64,000 nt of DNA, taken from assembly GCA_958296065.1 (NCBI GenBank), contig CATQHX010000002.1:75761-139760 (forward strand). The letters are read 5' to 3'. The notes under the pieces were generated by a model. It worked only from the letters and a program-made list of their open reading frames with translations. It was not told the DNA's origin and did not search any database. Of this stretch, positions 36,854-45,824 are shown in pieces (positions within the stretch are counted from its first letter, which is position 1; every line of letters starts with the position of its first letter). Position numbers and translations under genes: made by a program. This DNA is from Vicinamibacterales bacterium. Its GTDB lineage: Bacteria > Acidobacteriota > Vicinamibacteria > Vicinamibacterales > UBA8438.

Positions 36854-38302
36854 GTGGCCCTGCGCGTAGCGCTTGTCGCATCCGAGGCGGCGCCGTTCGC
36901 GAAAACGGGGGGGCTGGCCGACATGGTTGGTTCGCTCGCGGTGGCGCTGGCGCGGCAGGGGCTCGAGGTGACCCTCGTCCTGCCGGCGTACGCCGGTGTC
37001 CTGCGGCGCGCGGATGTGGTCGGCGCCGGGATGGGGTTCAATGTCCCGGCTATCGACGGAATCGAACGCACCGAAGTCCTGGAGAGCGTTCTCGGCGAAG
37101 ACGCGCGGGCCTACTTCGTCCGGACCGACCGGTTCTTCGACCGCCCCGGTCTCTATGGCCAGGGCGGCGCAGACTACCAGGACAACGCCGATCGTTTCGC
37201 CTACTTCGCCCGGGCCGCACTGGCACTGCTCGCCCGGCTCGGGCCGTACGACGTGCTGCACGGCCATGACTGGCAGGCGGGTCTCGCCATCGCGTATCTC
37301 CGGCTGCAACCCGACCGCTACCCGGCCCTGGCTTCCACCCGCACGCTGTTCACCGTGCACAACGTGGGCTACCAGGGACTGTTCGACGCCGGCGTGTTCC
37401 CACGGCTACAGGTGGATGACGCGCACTACTGGTCGAACTTCGAGTTCTACGGCAACATCAGCTACCTGAAGGCCGGCCTGTCGCTCGCGGAACGGTTGAC
37501 GACCGTCAGTCCGAGCTACGCCGAGGAAATAATGACTCCCGAGCAGGGATTCGGGCTCCACGGCGTCTTCAAGGAGCGGGCCGGCGATCTGGTGGGGATC
37601 ATGAACGGCGCCGACTACGCGGTCTGGGACCCGTCCGTGGATCCCTTCATCGCCCGGCAGTATTCGCCCGTGGCCCCGGAGGGCAAGCGCGACTGCAAGC
37701 GCGACCTGCAGCGGCGGCTGGAGCTGCCGCCGTCGGACGCGCCGCTCGCTGGCATGGTTGCCCGGCTGGTCGACCAGAAAGGGCTCGACATCCTGGTCGG
37801 CGCGCTCGATGCCCTCTTGTCGCGGGACCTGCAGCTCGCGGTGCTGGGAACCGGCAACCCGTACCACGAGCAGGCGCTCCGCGAGTGCGGACAGCTCCAC
37901 CCCGACCGCATGGCGGTCCGAATCGGCTTCGACGAAGAGCTCGCCCACGCCATCGAAGCGGGCAGCGACCTGTTTCTGATGCCGTCGCGCTACGAGCCGA
38001 GCGGTCTCAACCAGCTCTACAGCCTGCGGTACGGCACAATCCCGGTCGTCCGCGCCACCGGCGGTCTCAAGGACTCCGTGCTGCCTTTCGACGAGGCGAC
38101 GGGCGGGGGTACCGGCTTCCTGTTCGAGGATTATGAGTCCGCTGCGCTCGTGCAGGCCGTCGACCGGGCTCTCGACTGCCACGGGCGCCCTGCCGCGTGG
38201 CGGCGGCTCGTCGCGAACGCGATGGCGCAGGACTTCTCCATGGAACGCACCGCCGCGGAGTACGCCGAGCTCTACGCAAAGCTCGTCGACCGCGACGATT
38301 GA
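36854..38302 (+). CDS. glgA: Glycogen synthase (GT5)
   Basis: A 482-residue GT-B enzyme. The N-terminal SEAAPFAKTGGLADMVGSLA carries the KTGGL ADP-glucose-binding loop, followed by VLHGHDWQAGLAIAYLRLQ, LFTVHNVGYQGLFD and TVSPSYAEEI. The C-terminal domain has the GT5 catalytic segment LFLMPSRYEPSGLNQLYSLR and YGTIPVVRATGGLKDSV. It elongates alpha-1,4-glucan from ADP-glucose in the usual bacterial case. The GTG start at 36854 has GAGGAGG directly upstream. With no glgC in the window, the source of its NDP-glucose is open. Confidence 0.95.
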   Translation: MALRVALVASEAAPFAKTGGLADMVGSLAVALARQGLEVTLVLPAYAGVLRRADVVGAGMGFNVPAIDGIERTEVLESVLGEDARAYFVRTDRFFDRPGLYGQGGADYQDNADRFAYFARAALALLARLGPYDVLHGHDWQAGLAIAYLRLQPDRYPALASTRTLFTVHNVGYQGLFDAGVFPRLQVDDAHYWSNFEFYGNISYLKAGLSLAERLTTVSPSYAEEIMTPEQGFGLHGVFKERAGDLVGIMNGADYAVWDPSVDPFIARQYSPVAPEGKRDCKRDLQRRLELPPSDAPLAGMVARLVDQKGLDILVGALDALLSRDLQLAVLGTGNPYHEQALRECGQLHPDRMAVRIGFDEELAHAIEAGSDLFLMPSRYEPSGLNQLYSLRYGTIPVVRATGGLKDSVLPFDEATGGGTGFLFEDYESAALVQAVDRALDCHGRPAAWRRLVANAMAQDFSMERTAAEYAELYAKLVDRDD

Positions 38303-38367
38303 TCGCTGGCCGCGAGCCGGCAGGCTGAGGCGGCGCTCGGTCAGAGGCTGATAAGCTGAGCGGCGCG

Positions 38368-39636
38368 TTGACCGACGACTCCACGAGCGATCCGCAGGAT
38401 CGCTTCGATGCATCCCGCTGGCGGACGCCCGCCCTGGTTATGGCGGCGGCGTGCGCCATCGCCATGCTCGGCTTCGGCGTGCGCTCGGTCTTCGGGCTCT
38501 TCCTGGAGCCGATGACCGCGGCGCGCGGCTGGGGCCGCGAGACGTTCGCGCTGGCCCTGGCGATCCAGAACCTGATGTGGGGCGTGGCCCTGCCGTTCGC
38601 CGGTGCGCTCAGCGACCGCTTCGGGTCGCCGCGCGTGCTAGCGCTGGGCGCGCTGATCTACGCCGCGGGCATCTGGGGCATGACGGCGGCCGAGGGCGCC
38701 GGGCTGCTGTACCTGACGGCCGGCATGCTGGTGGGGGTCGGCGTGGCGTTCACGGCGTTCTCCCTCGCGCTGGCCGCCATGGCCAAGGTGGTGGGTCCGG
38801 AGCGGCGCTCTCTGGCCCTGGGGTTGGGGACGGCGGCGGGATCGTCCGGCCAGGTGGTTTTCTCGCCGCTCGGTCAGGCGTTCATCTCCGCCTACGGGTG
38901 GGAGGCCGCGCTGCTGTTCCTGGCCGCCTCGACGCTCCTGATCGCGCCGCTGGCCTTCGCGCTGCCCGGTTCCCCGGCGGTGCGTGGCGAGGCGCCGGCG
39001 GCCGAGCAGTCGCTGCCGGCCGCTCTCCGCGAGGCGCTCGGCCACCGCGGCTACGCGCTGCTGACCACCGGCTTCTTCGTCTGCGGCTTCCACGTCGCCT
39101 TCATCACGGTGCACTTCCCGGCCTACGTCCGCGACCTCGGCCTGTCCGCCGCGGTCGGGGCGGGGGCGATCGCGGTCATCGGCCTGTTCAACATCCTCGG
39201 CTCGTTCGCCTCCGGCGCCGCCGGCCAGCGCTGGAGCAAGAAGTACGGGCTGAGCACCATCTACGCGTCGCGCGCGGTGGCCATCACGGCGCTGATGCTG
39301 CTGCCGAAGACCGCCGCCGTGATCTACCTGTTCGCCGCCGTCATGGGCGTCTTGTGGCTCTCGACCGTGCCCCTGACCACCGGCATCGTCGGCCAGATCT
39401 TCGGGGTGCGCTACCTGGCCACGCTGTTCGGCGTGGTCTTCCTCAGCCACCAGCTCGGTAGCTTCCTCGGCGTCTGGCTCGGCGGCTGGCTGTACGACAC
39501 GACCGGCTCCTACGATGGTGTCTGGTGGGCGGGCGTCGCCCTGGGCCTGGCCGCGGCCGTCATCCACCTGCCGATCGACGAGCGGCCGATTACCCGCCAA
39601 CCGGCGGCCGCGCCGGCCGGTTCCGCAACCTACTGA
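38368..39636 (+). CDS. MFS transporter (OFA/monocarboxylate-like)
   Basis: A 422-residue protein with about 12 hydrophobic segments. Signature pieces are ALPFAGALSDRFGSPRVLALG between helices 2 and 3 and VFGLFLEPMTAARGWGRETFALAL in the first loop, which fit the oxalate/formate-monocarboxylate antiporter group. The substrate is unknown. A TTG start follows glgA by 65 bases; co-transcription is possible. Confidence 0.82.
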   Translation: MTDDSTSDPQDRFDASRWRTPALVMAAACAIAMLGFGVRSVFGLFLEPMTAARGWGRETFALALAIQNLMWGVALPFAGALSDRFGSPRVLALGALIYAAGIWGMTAAEGAGLLYLTAGMLVGVGVAFTAFSLALAAMAKVVGPERRSLALGLGTAAGSSGQVVFSPLGQAFISAYGWEAALLFLAASTLLIAPLAFALPGSPAVRGEAPAAEQSLPAALREALGHRGYALLTTGFFVCGFHVAFITVHFPAYVRDLGLSAAVGAGAIAVIGLFNILGSFASGAAGQRWSKKYGLSTIYASRAVAITALMLLPKTAAVIYLFAAVMGVLWLSTVPLTTGIVGQIFGVRYLATLFGVVFLSHQLGSFLGVWLGGWLYDTTGSYDGVWWAGVALGLAAAVIHLPIDERPITRQPAAAPAGSATY

Positions 39637-39691
39637 CCTGTCGGCCGGGGAGTCGGCTCGTCGGCGGCGAAGCGGAGCAGGCAAGGGCGCG

Positions 39692-40147
39692 CTACCGCGG
39701 CTCGGTCCGCACCAGGATCTCCACGTCGGCGAGATCCTTGGTGCGCCCGGTGGCGCGCTTGTTGTCCAGCAGCGCGGTCCGCCCGAGGAACGGTACGTCG
39801 AGCGTTCCTACCCGGTACACGCTCCTGGTGGACCACGCGTGGTCGAAGTCCACGCCGGTGATCGAGGTCAGGAGATCGATGCGAACGGGCGGCTCGCCCA
39901 TCTGAAACACCACGCCGGGCGCGGTCAAGTCGGCTTCCGACAGGCCGAGTGTCCGCACGGGCGCGCCGAATTGGAGCAATGCGTCCCAGACGCGCGCGGC
40001 GTTCTCGGGGTCGGCCTGGACCCACACGTCGAGATCGCCCGTGGCGCGGGGAACCCCGTGCGCAGCCATGGCGTGTGCGCCGACGACCAGGAACCGGGCC
40101 TCGGCGCGCACCAGCGCGGCCAGCAGGTCGAGGAAATCGGGGCTCAA
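39692..40147 (-). CDS. DUF6036-type nucleotidyltransferase
   Basis: A 151-residue minimal nucleotidyltransferase. The pattern FLVVGAHAMAAHGVPRATGD followed by LDVWV gives the hG(G/A)..DhDhhh active site of the pol-beta/AbiEii superfamily, and LLDNKRATGRTKDLADVEIL is the conserved C-terminal helix. The TTG start at 40147 overlaps the stop of the upstream small gene (TTGA), a typical toxin-antitoxin-like arrangement. It may transfer AMP or another NMP to a protein or tRNA; this is inference. Confidence 0.75.
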   Translation of the reverse strand: MSPDFLDLLAALVRAEARFLVVGAHAMAAHGVPRATGDLDVWVQADPENAARVWDALLQFGAPVRTLGLSEADLTAPGVVFQMGEPPVRIDLLTSITGVDFDHAWSTRSVYRVGTLDVPFLGRTALLDNKRATGRTKDLADVEILVRTEPR

Positions 40148-40407
40148 CGTTTCAGATCGATTGAGCTCGGAAGGTGCGGCGTGCGGACAACACGCCCTGG
40201 CATCCGGTCTCTCGTGTATGCCGGCAGGCGCCGGCCGGCCGAGGTCCAAGCGTCGATGGCGAGCCGCCACATCATGGCAATGCGCTCTTCGGGGGTGGTC
40301 CGTGCGCTCAGATCATCGTCGGGCTCCTCGCCGAGGCGGAACGCCTTGACGGGCCACGAGCCGCGCGCGTCGCGTCGCACTTCGGCTGCCGCATGATTCC
40401 GTGACAT
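40144..40407 (-). CDS. Small partner protein of the nucleotidyltransferase
   Basis: An 87-residue protein whose centre, RLGEEPDDDLSARTTPEERI followed by AMMWRLAIDAWTSAG, matches a small family regularly found immediately before DUF6036-type nucleotidyltransferases. The family function is unknown; by arrangement it could be an antitoxin or substrate. The ATG at 40407 follows a GAGGG stretch closely; a GTG three bases upstream is an alternative. The 286 bases beyond its start contain no gene I can support. Confidence 0.6.
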   Translation of the reverse strand: MSRNHAAAEVRRDARGSWPVKAFRLGEEPDDDLSARTTPEERIAMMWRLAIDAWTSAGRRLPAYTRDRMPGRVVRTPHLPSSIDLKR

Positions 40408-40693
40408 CACCCTCGATCATATGCCGAGCGTTGCGGTACCAGACCGCCAGCCTGTTCATGATGAGGGCGATCTGGGGCACAATCCGACCCTTGGTCCGGT
40501 TGGTCGGGGGACCGTTCTCCGCTGCAGACTGCCTTGACCTCCTGACAGGATGGAGCAGGCGCGCGAGACGCCGCAGCGAGAGCCGCGGGGCGCGTCTTCC
40601 GGCACTGTACGGGAACTGTTGCCTTCGACGATCTCGAGCTGATTTTCCGCGGCACACCGGACCACCGGAGCAACCTCGAACTCGCTGCCCGCG

Positions 40694-43054
40694 TTACGGG
40701 GCAGCGTCCGCGTCCCGGGGCCACGGAATCGGCTCGTCGTCCGCAAACCGCCGCAGGACGTTCTCGGTGATCCGCGAGACGTCGTTGTCGTAGCCGTTGT
40801 AGGACAGGCTCCCGCTCCATGCGATGGAGCTGGTCGAGAACACGGCGCCGCCGTTCGGATATTCCAGATACGCCATGTCGGCATAGACGAGGACGTTCTC
40901 GGTGCCGCCCTGCCTCGAGTCCGACGTGTTGACCTCCTCCACCACGTGCTGGTACGCGTCCGAGTGCCCGAACGAGCGGGCCAGGACCAGCGTGTGGGCG
41001 GGCGACCCCAGCGCGAAGTCCACCCGGTCGAGCTCCGACCCGGCGGCGCCCACCTCCAGAACCAGCGACGGGTGCTCGCCGATCAGCGCGTTCTCGTCTA
41101 TGCCTTCGAAGATGAACGCTGCGCGCGGATCGAAGCTGTCCGGCATTCGGCGGAACGGGGAGTTGCGGTCGAAACCCTGCGCGGTGAACCCTGTGGCCAC
41201 CAGCTTCTGCGGCGCTCGGCCGCGGAATCGCCACAGTCCCCCGAACTCCCCGGTCGTGGCGTGGTAGTGCTCGCCCGCCGCGCCCTGCCAGGCCTCGGTG
41301 CCGTGGGCGCGGCGAACCTCGATGTACCGTCCCGTCGGGTCGAGGCTCGTGATCCAGTAGAACCCGTTGCCGCCCATGTACATCAGGCGTCCGCCCCCGG
41401 CCAGGTACGTCTCGAGGGCGTCGAGCATCTCGGTCGACGTGTACTCCGGGTGCGTCCCCGTGAGAACGACGTTGTAGGGCTCGACCAGGGCCAGGCCCTC
41501 GTGGTGGAGGTCGTGGTCGGTGATGATGTCGACGGCGAAGCCCTTCGCGTCGAACCAGTCGACCAGGTGCGTGTCGGCCATGAACTGCCAGGGGTTCCTG
41601 GTGGTGATCTTGGGCCGCATGTTGGTGATCGGCCGCAGCGCCGACGAGTAGGTGATGCCGCTGCCGTCGGCGTGGGTGGAGTAGAGGCTCAGTTGGCCCT
41701 CCCCCTCCCGGCCGGTGCGGGCGTAGGCGAGGTAGCTGAACGTCGGCACGAGGAACGCGATGCGGGCGGTGGTGGTGCCGCGCGGCGGCCGGACGAAGAA
41801 CGGCACGTAGTCCTCGTTGGCGGCGGTCCGCAGGCGCGCCGCATAGATGCCGCTCGACAGATCATCGGGGACCTGGAGCTCGAAGCCGGCATCCCAGCCC
41901 GCGTCCACCAGGTCGTCGTCGTGGAAGTAGATCGCGCCGTACTGGTCGCGTGCCTGCTTGAAATCCATCACCGCGGCGTTCCAGGTGTGCCCGGTGACGG
42001 CGCGGGTGGGCGCGTTCACCGTCCGCCCGTGCAGTCCGCGCGGCGAGCGGTCGCTGACCGCCTCCGACCCGATGTCGGCGGAGAAGTCCCAGTCGGCCAG
42101 CGCGTCGTCCGGCCCACCCCCCTGCTCGATGGCGTCGATCTCGGCCGCATCGAGCGCCCGGTCGTAGATACGGGGATTGTCGATCTTGCCGTTGAAGTGT
42201 CCCGCCGCCTCCCGCTCGTCGCCCTCTCCGGCCCAGTGGGCCGCGACCAGCAGCGGCAGCTCGTTCGCGGCGAGGGCCCGCGCCGCGGCGGTCCGTTCCA
42301 CCCTGGCCCGCGTCGCGTCGCTCGGAAACCCGGTATGCGGGCGCTGCACGAAGGCCGCGCGTCCCGCGTCGGCGTCATAGCTCACCGCCACGAAGTACCA
42401 GATCGTGGGCACGCCATGCGGCCTGGGCCTTGCGGCGCCGGGAATCGCCGAACGCCACGTGCGCAACGGCGGCTCGGCGTGCAGCGTCTCGGTGGTGCCA
42501 TCCGCGCCGCCGAGGCGCAACGCCAGTCGGCCCTCCTCGTCGATGAACACGCCGTAGCCGCCGCCGGCGTCGGTGGACCACTTGGTGACGATTCCCTGGG
42601 CGGCCCGCTCGCCGAAAGAGATACCGGGCGTCGTCGGCGCGATCCACGCCGTGACGGTGAAGCTGCCGTCCAGACGCAGCGCCGGGTCGTCCGGGACCAG
42701 CACGTACGAGCCGAACGGCAGCTCCTGCCGCCGGCCGGCGTAGTCGCCGCTGACCGGCGTCTCGACGAGCGTTTCCTTGAAGCCCGGCCCGTTGGGGTTC
42801 GCGTCCCCGTGAATCAGCCGCACGATGTCGGCCCGGTATTGCGGCTCCTCGCTGCTGACCATGAACCGGATGGTCTCGCCCGGCTGGACGCTCAGCCGGT
42901 CCGCGTAGCCGACGATGCCGCGCTCCCGCAGCATCTCCGGCACCTCGGTGGAGCGTTGCTGGGCGACCTGGGCCGTCGCGCTCGCGGCGGTCAGGGTCGC
43001 AACGGTCAGGATCGCGGCGTTCAGAACGCACCTGTGAATCCGGGTGGCGGCCAT
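40694..43054 (-). CDS. Secreted protein of the N,N-dimethylformamidase beta-subunit-like family with a LamG-type domain
   Basis: A 786-residue protein with a signal peptide (CVLNAAILTVATLTAASATA). A LamG/concanavalin-like region (~110-330) contains GSFTVTAWIAPTTP and HFNGKIDNPRIYDRALDAAE. The C-terminal half matches the DMFase large/beta-subunit-like domain, with the IAFLVPTFSYLAYAR, DIITDHDLHHEGLALVEPYN, VVLTGTHPEYTSTEML and GGGRLMYMGGNGFYWIT segments. The enzyme's true substrate is unknown; exported acidobacterial members probably act on amides or glycans. It stops 13 bases from the start region of the next upstream gene, so 43068-44483 and this gene may be one transcript. Confidence 0.82.
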   Translation of the reverse strand: MAATRIHRCVLNAAILTVATLTAASATAQVAQQRSTEVPEMLRERGIVGYADRLSVQPGETIRFMVSSEEPQYRADIVRLIHGDANPNGPGFKETLVETPVSGDYAGRRQELPFGSYVLVPDDPALRLDGSFTVTAWIAPTTPGISFGERAAQGIVTKWSTDAGGGYGVFIDEEGRLALRLGGADGTTETLHAEPPLRTWRSAIPGAARPRPHGVPTIWYFVAVSYDADAGRAAFVQRPHTGFPSDATRARVERTAAARALAANELPLLVAAHWAGEGDEREAAGHFNGKIDNPRIYDRALDAAEIDAIEQGGGPDDALADWDFSADIGSEAVSDRSPRGLHGRTVNAPTRAVTGHTWNAAVMDFKQARDQYGAIYFHDDDLVDAGWDAGFELQVPDDLSSGIYAARLRTAANEDYVPFFVRPPRGTTTARIAFLVPTFSYLAYARTGREGEGQLSLYSTHADGSGITYSSALRPITNMRPKITTRNPWQFMADTHLVDWFDAKGFAVDIITDHDLHHEGLALVEPYNVVLTGTHPEYTSTEMLDALETYLAGGGRLMYMGGNGFYWITSLDPTGRYIEVRRAHGTEAWQGAAGEHYHATTGEFGGLWRFRGRAPQKLVATGFTAQGFDRNSPFRRMPDSFDPRAAFIFEGIDENALIGEHPSLVLEVGAAGSELDRVDFALGSPAHTLVLARSFGHSDAYQHVVEEVNTSDSRQGGTENVLVYADMAYLEYPNGGAVFSTSSIAWSGSLSYNGYDNDVSRITENVLRRFADDEPIPWPRDADAAP

Positions 43055-43067
43055 CGGGTGCCTCCTC

Positions 43068-44483
43068 TCAATCGTCCGTGTCGCTGGTGACGGTTACCGA
43101 TGCGCCGCTGCGGAGCACGGTTGGCGAAGAGGCCCGCGGGAGTAGAACCTCCGGCCGTCCGCCGCCGTCGGCGGGGAGCACCCACACGTCCGCGATGGGC
43201 GATCCGATCTCTTCCGGCAGGGCGTACAGAATGTCCTCGTCGTCGAGCCATTCGACCTGGTCGTCGACGCTGCGCGACTCGGCCAGCGGGGTCGCCTCCA
43301 GGGTCTCCAGGTCGAGGACGTGCGGGCGCCAGTGCGGCTTCCCGCTGCCCGGCATTCGCTTCTTGAAGGCGATGCGCGTCTCGTCGGGGGACAGGGCCGG
43401 GCATTCGATCCCTTCGGCGACGACGCGCATGGTGCGGTTCGCGAGGCTGCCCTCGACCAGGTACATCACGCCTCCGGTGCCGAGGGTGGCGAAGAAGCGG
43501 TCGCCGTCGCCCGAGAAGGTCACGCCCCAGAAGTTGAAGTCGAGCGAGTGGAACGGCTGTCCATCGCGCTCGACCGGAAGCTCCTCCAGGTTCGGGACGA
43601 CCAGCGCGCCGGTGCCGGTGTCGACGATGCTGGTCTCGGTGGAGAAGAGGCTGTCCGCGTACGAGTGACCGGATACGAAGACCGTGATCGCGGCGTGGCG
43701 TCCGTCGGGCGAGACGCGGGTGCGGCTCGGGATGCCGTTGAGCGGAATCCGATGCCGCGGGCGGAAGGCCGAGTCGAACAGCACGGCGGTGTACGTGGTG
43801 AAGAACTGGCGTTCGACAACCAGGCACGAGCCGTGTCCGGCGGCGAAGTGGAGACGGTGGCACATGAGCGGAGTGGCGGCCCGCGCGCGCCGGCCCGCTG
43901 TTTCGGTCTCGACGGCCAGGAAACCGTGGCTCCGATCCAGCCCCGTGTGGCGGACGAGAAAGCGGCGACCGGGAGTCGCCGCCGCGATCTCCTCGGACAC
44001 AGCTCCGGTGAACGCCGCCGCCCGGTCGGTTGCCGGCGTCTTCGCATCTTCGGGCGAATGGTCCTCATCTGCCGCGCCGGCGGGGTGTTCCGATCCGGCC
44101 GGGGGCGCTGCTGCCTCCCGCTCGGCACGAGGTGCCCCGCCGGCGACCGTTGCTTCCGGGACCGCCGGCGTGGGCGAGAACCTCGCGGGCGGGCCCGGGG
44201 CCGGTCGGCCGATCTCCGCATCGAGCGATCCGGCGATCGGAGGCAGGCCGCTCCCGCCGGCCCGATCGGCGGACCGCGCGAGCGTGAACCACGCGTACGC
44301 GAAGGTCAGCAGGGCGCAGAGCGCGCACAGCAGCAGGAAACGCGCGGCGTTCGAGGGTGCGGCCGACGCGCCGCTTCCGGCGTGCCGCGGAACCGCGCCG
44401 ACGGCCTTCCGACGCGCGGCGTCCATCCCGGCGGATTCCTCCCCGCGCCGTTCAGGTCGCGCTTCGTCCGCCATCGCCGGCAT
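43068..44483 (-). CDS. Membrane-anchored beta-propeller (TolB/WD40-like) protein
   Basis: A 471-residue protein. One transmembrane segment lies at ~47-66 (FLLLCALCALLTFAYAWFTL), followed by an Ala/Pro-rich linker of ~100 residues. The rest has TolB-like propeller blades: GIPSRTRVSPDGRHAAITVF, FWGVTFSGDGDRFFATL, EGIECPALSPDETRIAFKKR and VDDQVEWLDDEDILYALPE. It is probably a periplasmic ligand-binding or scaffolding protein. Its start overlaps the 3' end of the upstream MFS gene by 32 bases, which implies coupled expression. Confidence 0.75.
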   Translation of the reverse strand: MPAMADEARPERRGEESAGMDAARRKAVGAVPRHAGSGASAAPSNAARFLLLCALCALLTFAYAWFTLARSADRAGGSGLPPIAGSLDAEIGRPAPGPPARFSPTPAVPEATVAGGAPRAEREAAAPPAGSEHPAGAADEDHSPEDAKTPATDRAAAFTGAVSEEIAAATPGRRFLVRHTGLDRSHGFLAVETETAGRRARAATPLMCHRLHFAAGHGSCLVVERQFFTTYTAVLFDSAFRPRHRIPLNGIPSRTRVSPDGRHAAITVFVSGHSYADSLFSTETSIVDTGTGALVVPNLEELPVERDGQPFHSLDFNFWGVTFSGDGDRFFATLGTGGVMYLVEGSLANRTMRVVAEGIECPALSPDETRIAFKKRMPGSGKPHWRPHVLDLETLEATPLAESRSVDDQVEWLDDEDILYALPEEIGSPIADVWVLPADGGGRPEVLLPRASSPTVLRSGASVTVTSDTDD

Positions 44484-45723
44484 ACCCCCTCAGCGCCGCC
44501 GCGGCCAGGACGGCGGCGCAGCCAAGCGCGATCGTGAACCAGGCCAACGCCTGCGTTGGACCGTACGCGGCCCAGGTCGCGCCGAAGGCGAGCGATGCCG
44601 CCAGCCGCCCGAGGCTGGTCATGGTGGTCAGCATGGCAAGGCCCGTGCCCCGGACCTCCGCGGGCAGCATCGCGCTGGCCAGCGCCATCAGCACGCCTTC
44701 CGTCAACGCATAATAGCCACCCAGCAACAGAATGCATACCGCAAGATCGGAGAGGGACACCTCGCCGGATGCGGCGGTCAGGTACGCCAGGAGCAGCAAC
44801 CCGTGCCCGGCGAGAAACGTGGTGCGGCGGCCGAAGCGGTCCGCCAGCATCCCGGCCGGCAGGGCCAGCAGCAGGAAACCGCTCGCGGTTCCGACGTACA
44901 GGAGCGGGAACAGCCCCGGGTTCAGGCCGCTGCGCTGCTGCAGGACGAGATAGAGGAAGCCGTCGCTGACGGTAGCCAGGCCCAGCAGGGTCCCGGCGAG
45001 GGTCAACCCGGCGAAACCTCGCGTGGCAAGCAGGGACCGGATGGCCTGGCCGGGTCCGAGCGGCCTCTCCCGGTCGAGCGCGAGGCCGCGCACGCCGCGG
45101 ACGAACAGCCACAGGACCCCGAGCCCGACGATGGCAACCGCGAAGCTGGCCACGAAGACCAGGTCGTAGGCGTCCGGCGCGGCCGACAGGATGGCCAGGG
45201 CCACGAGCGGTCCCAGCATCGCTCCCGCGCTGTCGAGGGCACGATGGACTCCGAAGCTGGTCGCCAGCCCGGCGCGCCCGCTGCTCAGCGAGATCAGCGC
45301 GTCGCGCGGCGCCGCCCGCAGCCCCTTCGCGGCGCGGTCCACCGCGACGATCGCGGCGATCAGCGGCCAGGCGCCGCCGGCGCCGAGCAGGCCGATCCGG
45401 CACAACGCCGACGTGCCGTAGCCGACCGCGGCCACCTCCTTCTCGCGTTGCGTGCGATCCGAGGCGAAACCTCCGGCCAGCCGGAGGAGGGCGGTCATGC
45501 CGTGGTACAGGCCGTCGACGAGTCCGAACTGCAGGGGCGTCAGGCCCAGGTACAGCACGAGGTAGATCGGCAGCACCGTCGCCACCATCTCGGACGAGAC
45601 GTCCGTCAGCAGACTCGTGAACCCGAGCGCCACGACGTTGCGGCTGACGTGCGGCCACAAGCGCCGGCTGCGCAGGGTGTGCGCGGTCCTCCGCAGTGCC
45701 GCTACGGCGTCAATCTGGTACAT
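44452..45723 (-). CDS. MFS transporter
   Basis: A 423-residue protein with about 12 hydrophobic segments. The MFS loop 2-3 motif appears as RLAGGFASDRTQREKEVAAVG, and TDVSSEMVATVLPIYLVLYL at the N-terminus is typical of a subgroup annotated as multidrug or sugar efflux. A second loop repeat, LPAGMLADRFGRRTTFLAG, lies in the C-terminal half. The substrate is unknown. Its overlap with the beta-propeller gene suggests a transporter plus periplasmic partner. Confidence 0.82.
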   Translation of the reverse strand: MYQIDAVAALRRTAHTLRSRRLWPHVSRNVVALGFTSLLTDVSSEMVATVLPIYLVLYLGLTPLQFGLVDGLYHGMTALLRLAGGFASDRTQREKEVAAVGYGTSALCRIGLLGAGGAWPLIAAIVAVDRAAKGLRAAPRDALISLSSGRAGLATSFGVHRALDSAGAMLGPLVALAILSAAPDAYDLVFVASFAVAIVGLGVLWLFVRGVRGLALDRERPLGPGQAIRSLLATRGFAGLTLAGTLLGLATVSDGFLYLVLQQRSGLNPGLFPLLYVGTASGFLLLALPAGMLADRFGRRTTFLAGHGLLLLAYLTAASGEVSLSDLAVCILLLGGYYALTEGVLMALASAMLPAEVRGTGLAMLTTMTSLGRLAASLAFGATWAAYGPTQALAWFTIALGCAAVLAAAALRGYAGDGGRSAT

Positions 45724-45824
45724 GGCGGCCTTCCAGGCGCCGCGTCGGGGCCCCGGCCGACTCTCGCCGGCACCCTCATCGCGTGACAGAATAGGGCAAA
45801 GCGGCGGCGACGCGAGTCTGCACC

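Noticed and set aside
36791..37360. In-frame upstream extension of the NCS2 permease
   Set aside because: It overlaps glgA antisense, which is certain coding sequence, and has no permease character.
40411..40693. Small frames on both strands between the nucleotidyltransferase pair and the DMFase-like gene
   Set aside because: None has consistent composition, a start signal or family resemblance.
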